A DNA stretch of 5,401 bases, taken from NCBI GenBank assembly GCA_946885335.1, contig CAMPGG010000239.1, forward strand, positions 1 to 5,401, written 5' to 3'. The notes under the pieces are model-generated. The model ran no database searches and was not told the origin of the DNA. It saw nothing but the letters and a program-made list of their open reading frames with translations. This document shows, one piece after another, positions 1 to 5,294 of this stretch (positions within the stretch are counted from its first letter, which is position 1; each line of letters begins with the position of its first letter). The position numbers were made by a program, and so were the translations under genes. This stretch comes from an uncultured Chitinophagaceae bacterium (GTDB taxonomy: Bacteria > Bacteroidota > Bacteroidia > Chitinophagales > Chitinophagaceae).

Positions 1-337
1 TAAAATTTACAACCGGTTCATTTACAACAGTAATAAATGCAGTTTTTGTAACTGTATTGGATGCGCCACTGGCAGTTTTTACAGTAAGTGTTACTGTATA
101 AGTTCCTGGATTAAAATATATGGCTGATGGATTTTGCTTATTTGAAATGCCCCCGTTTCCAAAATTCCATGACCATTCGGTAACACCTCCGGTAGACTGA
201 TCACGGAAATCAACGATTAATGGAGAACAACCGGAAACTGTATTTGAATTAAAATTTGCGACAGGGGTTTGCCCTAATGCCGAAAAACCTGCAATAACAA
301 GGGATAGAATTAATAAATACGTAGTTTTCAGTTTCAT
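1..337 (-). CDS. Secreted PKD-domain protein, N-terminal part (cut by left edge)
   Basis: The frame is open from an ATG at 337-335 to the left edge, giving 112 residues without a stop. Residues 1-22 form a classical Sec signal peptide: a Lys-containing start (MKLK), a hydrophobic core at about 7-18, and a likely signal peptidase I site ALG|Q between 22 and 23. Residues 25-105 read as one PKD domain (Ig-like beta-sandwich): PVANF at 25-29, a SGCSPL turn at 35-40, the signature WSWNFGNG at 55-62, NPSAIYFNPGTYTVTLTV at 69-86 and a closing TAFITV strand. PVVNF at 108-112 looks like the start of a second repeat, so the full protein is probably a long multi-repeat surface or secreted protein. In Bacteroidota such proteins are often type IX secretion cargo or adhesins, but the C-terminal sorting domain would lie outside this window. 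The PKD call is firm; the protein's role is not known. Confidence 0.9.
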   Translation of the reverse strand, partial: MKLKTTYLLILSLVIAGFSALGQTPVANFNSNTVSGCSPLIVDFRDQSTGGVTEWSWNFGNGGISNKQNPSAIYFNPGTYTVTLTVKTASGASNTVTKTAFITVVNEPVVNF

Positions 338-352
338 ATTCAGTCTAAAAGC

Positions 353-369
353 TTTGATAGGTTATCAAA
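353..369. repeat. 17-bp palindrome TTTGATA-GGT-TATCAAA
   Basis: Perfect 7-base inverted repeats separated by three bases sit 16 bases upstream of the PKD-protein start. They overlap the candidate -7 element and transcription start. This could be an operator for a dimeric regulator or a short hairpin in the 5' leader. AT-rich sequence can give such a match by chance. There is no U-tract to suggest a terminator for the lipoprotein gene upstream. Confidence 0.5.
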
Positions 370-395
370 CGCTTTTTTTTGTTTAAAAGTGTCAA
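366..395 (-). promoter_or_regulatory. Candidate Bacteroidota-type promoter for the PKD-protein gene
   Basis: Read on the minus strand, TTG (395-393) is followed after exactly 19 bases by AGCGTTTG (373-366). That keeps the TTTG half of the TAnnTTTG -7 element but not the TA. Transcription would start near 360, leaving a leader of about 20 bases before the ATG at 337. Spacing and position fit; the degenerate -7 box keeps confidence low. The -7 element overlaps the palindrome at 353-369. Confidence 0.35.
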
Positions 396-496
396 TACTT
401 AAAGTGAAGGATATCAGACTGAAAGTTGGGTGGATTCGTGAGGCCAAAGGTTTAAAAAGTTTTTGATAATACTGCTAAAAATGAGCATATATTTTT

Positions 497-907
497 TTAT
501 AACTTGTCTAATCTCAAAGTCTTAACCTGGTTGCCAACAGTTTGTTTCGCTTCCACAAAGGTCCAACTGTTATTGGTAATTGACCATGTGCCATTAATTA
601 ATAATAAAGGTTCTGAAACGTTCGTGAAATTTGCGGATATACTCATATTTGCCGCATCGCCACTCCAGGTACCGGTTGATTGTATGCTGCCGTCTTTAAT
701 GGCATCAACTGTTTCATTTTTATGGTATTGGAAGGAATAACCTGCAAAATCGCTGGTTATATTGGTTCCGTCTACAGTAAATTTGGTGATTTCCCATTTG
801 CCGCTGGTCATGGCATCGATAACAATATCCCGTGCTTTTTCTTCCAGCGTTTTTTTGCAACTGGCCAGTGAAATAATCATCAACAGGGCGATCGAAATTT
901 TTTTCAT
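497..907 (-). CDS. Small lipoprotein with a lipocalin-like beta-rich domain
   Basis: The product is a 136-residue lipoprotein. Residues 1-17 are a type II signal peptide with a hydrophobic run at 4-14 and the lipobox LASC, so Cys17 would be lipidated. Two lysines follow the cysteine. A short helical stretch (about 20-33) leads into a beta-rich domain with regularly spaced tryptophans and a GxW pattern: GKW at 36-38, GTWSGD at 79-84, GTWS at 106-109 and W115. This layout resembles the small lipocalin-like lipoproteins common in Bacteroidota. The fold is inferred from pattern, and no ligand or function can be named. The start lies 14 bases after the stop of the M32 carboxypeptidase gene and no promoter is seen between them, so the two are probably co-transcribed. 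An envelope location (periplasmic face or outer membrane) is expected. No clear terminator follows the stop. Confidence 0.82.
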   Translation of the reverse strand: MKKISIALLMIISLASCKKTLEEKARDIVIDAMTSGKWEITKFTVDGTNITSDFAGYSFQYHKNETVDAIKDGSIQSTGTWSGDAANMSISANFTNVSEPLLLINGTWSITNNSWTFVEAKQTVGNQVKTLRLDKL

Positions 908-921
908 GGTAAGGTAATTGG

Positions 922-2427
922 TTACAAGTTATATATTATGCCAAACTTTCGCAACAAATGGTCCTTGAAATACCCGGCATTCAACGATTCTCCGGTTACT
1001 TTTAAACAAAGTTCATTGCTGGTATATTTACGACCAGTTGGATAAATATATTGCTGCAACCACTGTAATATTTTATCCGTGATACCATTTTCAAGGTCAA
1101 TATCCAGGTTCGGGATAGAATTATTTATATGGCTATAAAACTGTGCGGCATACAGACTACCAAGGCTGTAGGTGGGAAAATAGCCGAAACTGCCATGGCT
1201 CCAATGAACATCCTGGAGACAACCGTTTTTATCATCCGGCACTTTTATACCCAGGTATTTAAAATACATCTCATTCCAATAAGCTGGAATATCAGCAGTA
1301 TTTAGCGTTCCCTCAAATAATTTTTTTTCCAGTTCATACCTTATAAAAACATGGAAATGATAGGTTAATTCATCTGCTTCAGTCCTGATTAAACCGGGTT
1401 CAACTTTATTAATTCCCTTATAAAAAATTTCAGGTGAGATCGTTTTGAATTGGTCGGGGAAAAATTCCTGGAGTTTAGGGTAATAGTATTTCCAAAAGTG
1501 TTCGCTTCTGCCAACATTGTTTTCCCAGAGGCGGGACTGCGATTCATGAATCCCTAAAGAACAATATTCTCCTAAAGGCAAACCGTATTGTTCCAAAGGC
1601 AGGCCTTGTTCATATAAACCATGGCCTGCTTCATGAATACAACTCCAGGTCATGTTGGCGAAATCATTTTCATCTATGCGGGTAGTTAACCTTACATCTG
1701 TTGGCCCAAAACTGGTAGTAAATGGATGTTCGCTGATATCCTGCCTGCCAGCTTCAAAATCAAATCCTAATTGTTGAATGATATACATTCCCCATTCCCA
1801 TTGGGATTGTTTGGGAAAATGTTGTTGCAAAAAACTATTATCAACCGCAGGCTGTTGTTTTATTTTATAAAGAAGGTCATTTAAAAAAGGTAATAAGGGA
1901 TCAAAAACTTCATCTAAAAATTTTACGGTGCATCCTTTTTCATATTCATTCAGGTGTGCATTGTAAGGGTGTGATTCATAACCCAGGATTTCCGATTCCT
2001 GCTTTTTTAATTGGATTAGTTTATCAAGTTCTTTTTCAAATATTGAAAAAGAATTCATTTCCCTGGCATTTATCCAGGTATGAAAAGTCTTGTTAACCTG
2101 TTCGGATAATTTTCTTACAAACTCAGATGAATACTTTTTATTTTTCAGGTAATCTTCCCTGGTTCTTTCAATGTTTTTTTGCTGATCTTCTGTCAGTTCC
2201 GCTAAACCAGTAAGATCATCTAATATCTTACCAAGATCATCATCCGAAAAAAGCTGATGCGCTGTTTCGGTTAAAGTGGCAATTTGCCGGCCGCGGATGG
2301 CTGCTGATTTTTTGGGTAAATAAGTTTCCTGGTCCCATTGTAATACATCGGCAGATCTCCTGATATCCGTTATTTTCCGCATCGTATTTACATACCGGTC
2401 GTATAATTCCATTCCATTTGCTGCCAT
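922..2427 (-). CDS. Family M32 metallocarboxypeptidase (carboxypeptidase Taq type)
   Basis: This is a metal-dependent carboxypeptidase that removes C-terminal residues from peptides. With no signal peptide it should be cytoplasmic, in peptide turnover. Numbered from the ATG at 2427, the 501-residue product has every hallmark M32 motif: DVRLT at 244-248, zinc-binding HEAGH at 265-269 (Glu266 catalytic), HESQ at 294-297 (Glu295 third metal ligand), IRTEAD at 347-352 and GCLQDVHW at 402-409. The N-terminal helix with ADVLQWDQETYLP is also typical. Members are usually about 500 residues, so the protein is complete. The frame stays open upstream to an ATG at 2484, but the extra 19 residues (MVAACRSYL...) look unlike the family and overlap a good promoter, so I prefer 2427. 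The ATG at 2412 (MELYDRY, 496 residues) is equally plausible. The lipoprotein gene follows after 14 bases. Confidence 0.95.
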   Translation of the reverse strand: MAANGMELYDRYVNTMRKITDIRRSADVLQWDQETYLPKKSAAIRGRQIATLTETAHQLFSDDDLGKILDDLTGLAELTEDQQKNIERTREDYLKNKKYSSEFVRKLSEQVNKTFHTWINAREMNSFSIFEKELDKLIQLKKQESEILGYESHPYNAHLNEYEKGCTVKFLDEVFDPLLPFLNDLLYKIKQQPAVDNSFLQQHFPKQSQWEWGMYIIQQLGFDFEAGRQDISEHPFTTSFGPTDVRLTTRIDENDFANMTWSCIHEAGHGLYEQGLPLEQYGLPLGEYCSLGIHESQSRLWENNVGRSEHFWKYYYPKLQEFFPDQFKTISPEIFYKGINKVEPGLIRTEADELTYHFHVFIRYELEKKLFEGTLNTADIPAYWNEMYFKYLGIKVPDDKNGCLQDVHWSHGSFGYFPTYSLGSLYAAQFYSHINNSIPNLDIDLENGITDKILQWLQQYIYPTGRKYTSNELCLKVTGESLNAGYFKDHLLRKFGIIYNL

Positions 2428-2437
2428 CTTCCATTTA

Positions 2438-2455
2438 TTTTGTGCGGGCACAAAA
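2438..2455. repeat. 18-bp inverted repeat TTTTGTGC-GG-GCACAAAA
   Basis: Perfect 8-base arms flank a 2-base centre, just upstream of the preferred M32 start at 2427. On the minus strand the A/T-rich outer part overlaps the TATTTTTG -7 element and the probable transcription start. The order is T-run, GC core, A-run, the opposite of an intrinsic terminator. An operator or a 5'-leader hairpin is therefore more likely than a terminator for the DinB-like gene upstream. Confidence 0.55.
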
Positions 2456-2480
2456 ATAAGGTAAGATCTGCAGGCAGCAA
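2451..2480 (-). promoter_or_regulatory. Bacteroidota-type promoter for the M32 carboxypeptidase gene
   Basis: On the minus strand, TTG (2480-2478) is separated by exactly 19 bases from TATTTTTG (2458-2451). That is a full match to the Bacteroidota consensus TTG-N19-TAnnTTTG. Transcription would start around 2447-2443, leaving a leader of roughly 16-20 bases to the ATG at 2427 and about 31-35 to the ATG at 2412. An ATG at 2484 would lie upstream of this promoter, which argues against it as the translation start. The promoter probably also serves the lipoprotein gene. Confidence 0.6.
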
Positions 2481-2501
2481 CCATTCAAAACCTGGGCGTT
2501 A

Positions 2502-3125
2502 TTACTCTTTAGGAAACTGCGGGTGATTTTTTACTTCATTGATTTGTTGTGTATGCCTGGTTGTATGCGCTGCATTCATTAATACAATCTGGTAGGCATC
2601 TACCATACCCATGGGCGATTCTGAAATGTGGCTGCGCATATCCGTTTCCGTTGTTTTTATAAATTGCATCAGCGACTTTCGTTTTTGTTTTATTTCATCA
2701 AGCGCTTCTTTAGTATTACTCCATGTGGAGTTTTCAGGTGTAAGAGATGGGAAAGTTTTTACTTTCATTTCCCGGCTTGCCATTTTCGCTAAAATATCCT
2801 GGTCACTGATTTTTATTTCAGACCTTTTTTCAGGATTAGGTGCCTTCTCCAGCATTTCATCCATCGATTTACGGAAAAGATTTTCAGTTAACGCAAGGTG
2901 TTGCACACATTCATTGACAGACCATTCTTCAGCAGATGGTTTAAAATTCAATTGATTTTCCGACAAACCTTTTACGGATTGAATCAATTCATCGCGGGTT
3001 AACTTTAAATGGTCAATAGCAACTTTTTTTTCTTTTTTGCTTAATGGATTCAGGTAGACAGTGCCTGCCAACCCTGTTATCACCAGTAGAATAAGCAATG
3101 TAAAACCAAAGTTCTTTTTTTTCAT
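2502..3125 (-). CDS. DinB-superfamily protein with N-terminal membrane anchor or signal peptide
   Basis: The 207-residue product begins with MKKKNF and a hydrophobic segment at about 6-25, so it is exported or held in the inner membrane by its N terminus. Residues 35-200 form a DinB/YfiT-like four-helix bundle. The first helix has IDHLKLTRDELIQSVKGLSENQLNFKP split over 37-63, then EEWSVNECVQHLALTE (66-81), and the last helix carries AAHTTRHTQQI (185-195). His76, His187 and His191 are the probable metal-binding triad. DinB-like proteins are usually cytoplasmic and some are thiol-dependent transferases; no substrate can be named here. The frame extends to an ATG at 3194, but the 23 extra residues are polar, unlike a signal sequence, and overlap palindromes and promoter-like sequence. 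The lysine-rich start at 3125 immediately before the hydrophobic segment is preferred. Its stop lies 74 bases before the preferred M32 start. Confidence 0.85.
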   Translation of the reverse strand: MKKKNFGFTLLILLVITGLAGTVYLNPLSKKEKKVAIDHLKLTRDELIQSVKGLSENQLNFKPSAEEWSVNECVQHLALTENLFRKSMDEMLEKAPNPEKRSEIKISDQDILAKMASREMKVKTFPSLTPENSTWSNTKEALDEIKQKRKSLMQFIKTTETDMRSHISESPMGMVDAYQIVLMNAAHTTRHTQQINEVKNHPQFPKE

Positions 3126-3168
3126 GATAAGTAGTTTTGGAGATGAAGAAACATGAAACCTGTTTAAG

Positions 3169-3183
3169 AACTTTTGAAAAGTT
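3169..3183. repeat. 15-bp palindrome AACTTTT-G-AAAAGTT
   Basis: Perfect 7-base arms around one central base lie 44 bases upstream of the DinB-like start. The palindrome overlaps the candidate -7 element of that gene. It could be an operator; the low-complexity AT content makes chance a real alternative. Confidence 0.45.
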
Positions 3184-3204
3184 ACGAAATTCAAAAAGAT
3201 TCAA
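3177..3204 (-). promoter_or_regulatory. Weak candidate promoter for the DinB-like gene
   Basis: On the minus strand, TTG (3204-3202) is followed after 17 bases by TAACTTTT (3184-3177), which matches TAnnTTTG except for the last base. The spacing is shorter than the usual 19. The leader would be about 45-50 bases. Both elements overlap palindromes (3169-3183 and 3196-3208). Confidence 0.27.
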
Positions 3205-3208
3205 TCTT
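3196..3208. repeat. 13-bp palindrome AAGATT-C-AATCTT
   Basis: Perfect 6-base arms around one central base. Its centre is 26 bp from the centre of the palindrome at 3169-3183, and it overlaps the candidate -33 TTG of the DinB-like gene. A paired-operator arrangement is possible but unproven. Confidence 0.42.
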
Positions 3209-3241
3209 ATAAAAAATAATATTAACAGCCAGAGGATTTCT

Positions 3242-3270
3242 TTGATGAACAGGGTAAAATCTTAACTTTC
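3242..3270 (+). promoter_or_regulatory. Weak candidate promoter for the Nif3-like gene
   Basis: TTG at 3242-3244 is followed after 18 bases by TAACTTTC at 3263-3270, one mismatch from TAnnTTTG. It lies only 4 bases before the ATG at 3275, so it would produce a leaderless or nearly leaderless transcript. An alternative upstream candidate, TTTCTTTG at 3237-3244, lacks a TTG at the proper distance. Neither is strong. Confidence 0.22.
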
Positions 3271-3274
3271 AATC

Positions 3275-4375
3275 ATGAAGATCAAAGAAATAATTTCTTA
3301 CCTGGAGCAATCAGCTCCACCACAATACCAGGAGCATTATGATAATGCTGGATTAATTACCGGGCAGTCCAGTTGGGAATGCAAAGGAGCACTAATATGC
3401 CTGGATGCCACTGAAGAAGTTGTAAACGAAGCAAAGGACAGAAATTGTAACCTGGTTATTGCCCATCATCCCATCATTTTCAAAGGGTTAAAAAAAATTA
3501 ATGGGAAAAATTATGTAGAAAGAACCATTATTAATGCCATTAAAAATGATATAGCCATTTATGCCATTCATACCAATCTTGACAATATGATATCAGGTGT
3601 AAGTGGAAAAATGGCCGGTTTATTAGGTTTACAAAATCAACAGGTGCTATCTCCTAAAGAAAATACGCTTAAAAAGCTGTTTACATTTATTCCCAAAGAT
3701 CATGCTACCGAAGTGCGGCAGGCTCTGTTTGATGCCGGGGCCGGGCATATCGGAAATTATTCGGAATGCAGTTTTAATTCAACAGGACTTGGCACATACA
3801 AGGCAGGGGAAGGAGCTGATCCGTTTAAGGGTGAAACAGGTAAATTACACGAAGAACAGGAAATGAAGGTTGAAGTCATTTTCCCATTTTACCTGCAACA
3901 ACAGGTTGTTAAGGCATTGATCAATGCCCATCCGTACGAGGAGGTTGCTTATGATATTGTCAATTTATCTAATAACTACCCAAAGGTAGGTTCTGGCATT
4001 TTGGGCACCCTTCCAGAGCCTGTGGATGCTATTGAATTTTTGAAATTATTGAAGAAAACCTTCCAGGTCCCGGTGATCCGGCATACGGAACTGCTGGATA
4101 AACTTGTTCAAAAAGTAGCCTTATGCGGTGGTGCCGGCAGCTTTTTAATTCCAACAGCAATAGCCATGGAGGCTGATATATACATTACGGGTGATGTGAA
4201 ATACCATGAATTTTTTGATGCTGACAAAAAAATGATCATTGCAGATATCGGGCATTATGAAAGCGAACAGTTTACCATAAACCTTTTGCATGAACTTTTG
4301 GAATTAAAATTTCCTAACTTTGCCGTCCTGAAAACGGAAGTGAACACCAATCCACTGAGGTATTTTATTCAATAG
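3275..4375 (+). CDS. Nif3-like dinuclear metal center protein with PII/CutA-like insert (YqfO type)
   Basis: The 366-residue product matches the long YqfO-type layout of the Nif3/DUF34 family. The Nif3 fold is split into residues 1-125 and about 235-366, with a PII/CutA-like domain inserted at about 132-230. Visible metal ligands are His64 and His65 in IAHHP, Asp103 in HTNLD, and His327 and Glu331 in GHYESE. The insert carries the family stretches GNYSECSF (160-167), GTYKAGEGADPF (173-184) and AHPYEEVAYDIV (218-229), and the second half has CGGAGSFLI (284-292). Known structures in the family are toroidal hexamers with a two-metal site in each subunit. The biochemical role is still unsettled; the older label 'GTP cyclohydrolase I type 2' is not supported by anything visible here. 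The product should be cytoplasmic. The zinc-ribbon gene follows after 49 bases with no terminator, so the two are likely co-transcribed. No Shine-Dalgarno sequence is seen, as is usual in Bacteroidota. Confidence 0.95.
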   Translation: MKIKEIISYLEQSAPPQYQEHYDNAGLITGQSSWECKGALICLDATEEVVNEAKDRNCNLVIAHHPIIFKGLKKINGKNYVERTIINAIKNDIAIYAIHTNLDNMISGVSGKMAGLLGLQNQQVLSPKENTLKKLFTFIPKDHATEVRQALFDAGAGHIGNYSECSFNSTGLGTYKAGEGADPFKGETGKLHEEQEMKVEVIFPFYLQQQVVKALINAHPYEEVAYDIVNLSNNYPKVGSGILGTLPEPVDAIEFLKLLKKTFQVPVIRHTELLDKLVQKVALCGGAGSFLIPTAIAMEADIYITGDVKYHEFFDADKKMIIADIGHYESEQFTINLLHELLELKFPNFAVLKTEVNTNPLRYFIQ

Positions 4376-4424
4376 CTGGTCCTGGTATAAACTCATTCCG
4401 TAAAAACAAACAATAAACACAAAT

Positions 4425-5180
4425 ATGGCAAACGTAAAAGAGTATTCAGTTGAAGAAAAACTGGCGTCTTTAGTAAATCTTCAAAAAATAGAATCAAAAC
4501 TAGATGAGATCCACATTCTTAAAGGTGAATTACCCATGGAAGTGGCTGACCTGGAAGATGAAATTACCGGTTTGCAAAATCGCCAGAATCGAATTGAGGA
4601 AGAGATCAACGGAATTACTGAGTTTATAGAGCAGAAGAAAGAAATCATTAAAGAGGCCCAGGCGCAGGCAAAAAAATACGAAAAGCAAAGTGAGAATGTA
4701 AAGAATAACCGGGAGTTTGAAGCTATCAATAAAGAAATTGAAATGCAGGAACTGGAAGTAAAACTTGCAGAAAAGCATATCAGGGATGCAAATGAGGAAA
4801 TCGCTGAAAAGGCAATTGCCCTTGAAAAAGCGAAGAAAGCTTTATCATCCAAAGAAACGGTGTTGACAAACAAAAAAGGTGAGTTGGAAAAAATTATTGC
4901 AACCACTGAAAAAGAAGAAAAACATTTTAATAAACTGGCATCAGAAGCAAAAGAGCAGGTTGATCCCCGTTTATTATTAAGTTATGAAAAGATCCGCTCA
5001 AACTACCGCAATGGACTAGCTGTTGTACCGGTTGAAAGAGATGCCTGCGGTGGATGTTTTTATTTTATACCTCCTCAAAAACAAAGTGAGATCAAGCAAC
5101 GTAAAAAAGTAATGATTTGCGAAAACTGTGGTCGCATACTTGTTGATACTGATTTATCAGATTCTATCGAAATTAAGTAA
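4425..5180 (+). CDS. Coiled-coil protein with C-terminal C4-type zinc ribbon
   Basis: The 251-residue product has two parts. Residues about 10-185 are almost entirely Glu/Lys/Gln-rich heptad sequence, predicted as a long antiparallel coiled-coil hairpin. The conserved ENVKNNREFEAINKEIE segment (about 89-105) is typical of this family. The C-terminal part holds a treble-clef or zinc-ribbon site formed by CGGC (Cys208, Cys211) and CENC (Cys232, Cys235). This is the architecture of the bacterial CT398/CdsZ-like zinc-ribbon family. In Chlamydia a member has been linked to type III secretion; in free-living bacteria the role is unknown, so no symbol is given. Strong acidic and basic alternation and the absence of a signal peptide point to the cytoplasm. 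The start ATG is the first in frame and gives the expected family N terminus (VEEKLASLVNLQKIESKLDE). The gene is second in a unit with the Nif3-like gene and is followed by a strong terminator. Confidence 0.94.
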   Translation: MANVKEYSVEEKLASLVNLQKIESKLDEIHILKGELPMEVADLEDEITGLQNRQNRIEEEINGITEFIEQKKEIIKEAQAQAKKYEKQSENVKNNREFEAINKEIEMQELEVKLAEKHIRDANEEIAEKAIALEKAKKALSSKETVLTNKKGELEKIIATTEKEEKHFNKLASEAKEQVDPRLLLSYEKIRSNYRNGLAVVPVERDACGGCFYFIPPQKQSEIKQRKKVMICENCGRILVDTDLSDSIEIK

Positions 5181-5201
5181 CAACTTTCTAAAGTTTATTG
5201 G

Positions 5202-5234
5202 TAGCCCCCGCATTTTGCAGGGGCTATTTTTTTT
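5202..5234 (+). terminator. Rho-independent terminator of the Nif3/zinc-ribbon unit
   Basis: TAGCCCC (5202-5208) pairs with GGGGCTA (5220-5226). After a single C/A mismatch, GC pairs with GC around an ATTTT loop (5212-5216). Eight T residues (5227-5234) follow directly. It starts 22 bases after the zinc-ribbon stop codon, so recN must be transcribed from its own promoter in the 60 bases that remain before its ATG. Confidence 0.92.
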
Positions 5235-5279
5235 ATACCGGTGTGAAAAAAATCTGCTTAAAACCAAAATCATAATCGC

Positions 5280-5286
5280 TAATTTG
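5280..5286 (+). promoter_or_regulatory. Weak candidate -7 element for recN
   Basis: TAATTTG at 5280-5286 resembles TAnnTTTG with one base missing, and lies 8 bases before the recN ATG. No TTG is found at the proper distance upstream. A promoter is expected between the terminator and the ATG, but this candidate is only suggestive and would give a very short leader. Confidence 0.2.
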
Positions 5287-5294
5287 CCGCAGTT

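Larger units (their letters stand above)
3126..3274. other. Divergent intergenic region between the DinB-like and Nif3-like genes
   Basis: This 149-base AT-rich spacer separates two genes that point away from each other, so it must hold both their promoters. It contains two perfect odd-length palindromes, at 3169-3183 and 3196-3208, and an 8-base TAATATTA at 3217-3224. No convincing small gene or RNA is seen. Confidence 0.7.

Noticed and set aside
338..496. A small RNA or terminator between the lipoprotein and PKD-protein genes
   Set aside because: Apart from the palindrome near the PKD-protein start, only weak A/T-run pairing is visible; no GC stem with a T-tract was found.
504..871. Plus-strand reading frames (504-740 and 680-871) opposite the lipoprotein gene
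   Set aside because: They lie antisense to a gene with a clear signal peptide and lipobox, have no recognisable domain or start signal, and read as shadow translations.
2240..2434. Minus-strand 64-codon frame in another register inside the M32 gene
   Set aside because: It overlaps the conserved N-terminal helix of the M32 protein in another frame and has no family features.
2438..2455. Inverted repeat as an intrinsic terminator for the DinB-like gene
   Set aside because: The stem is preceded by T residues and followed by A residues on the transcribed strand, so there is no U-tract after the hairpin.
2611..2955. Plus-strand 114-codon frame opposite the DinB-like gene
   Set aside because: Ser/Phe-rich antisense translation with no domain; the opposite strand encodes the conserved DinB-like bundle.
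3013..3204. Minus-strand 63-codon frame overlapping the start of the DinB-like gene
   Set aside because: It is out of frame with the recognised protein, spans the intergenic palindromes and shows no coding character.
4481..4906. Minus-strand frames (4481-4906 and 4530-4778) opposite the zinc-ribbon gene
   Set aside because: Long stop-free antisense frames are expected opposite Glu/Lys-rich coiled-coil codons; the Ser/Phe/Ile-rich translations are typical shadows.
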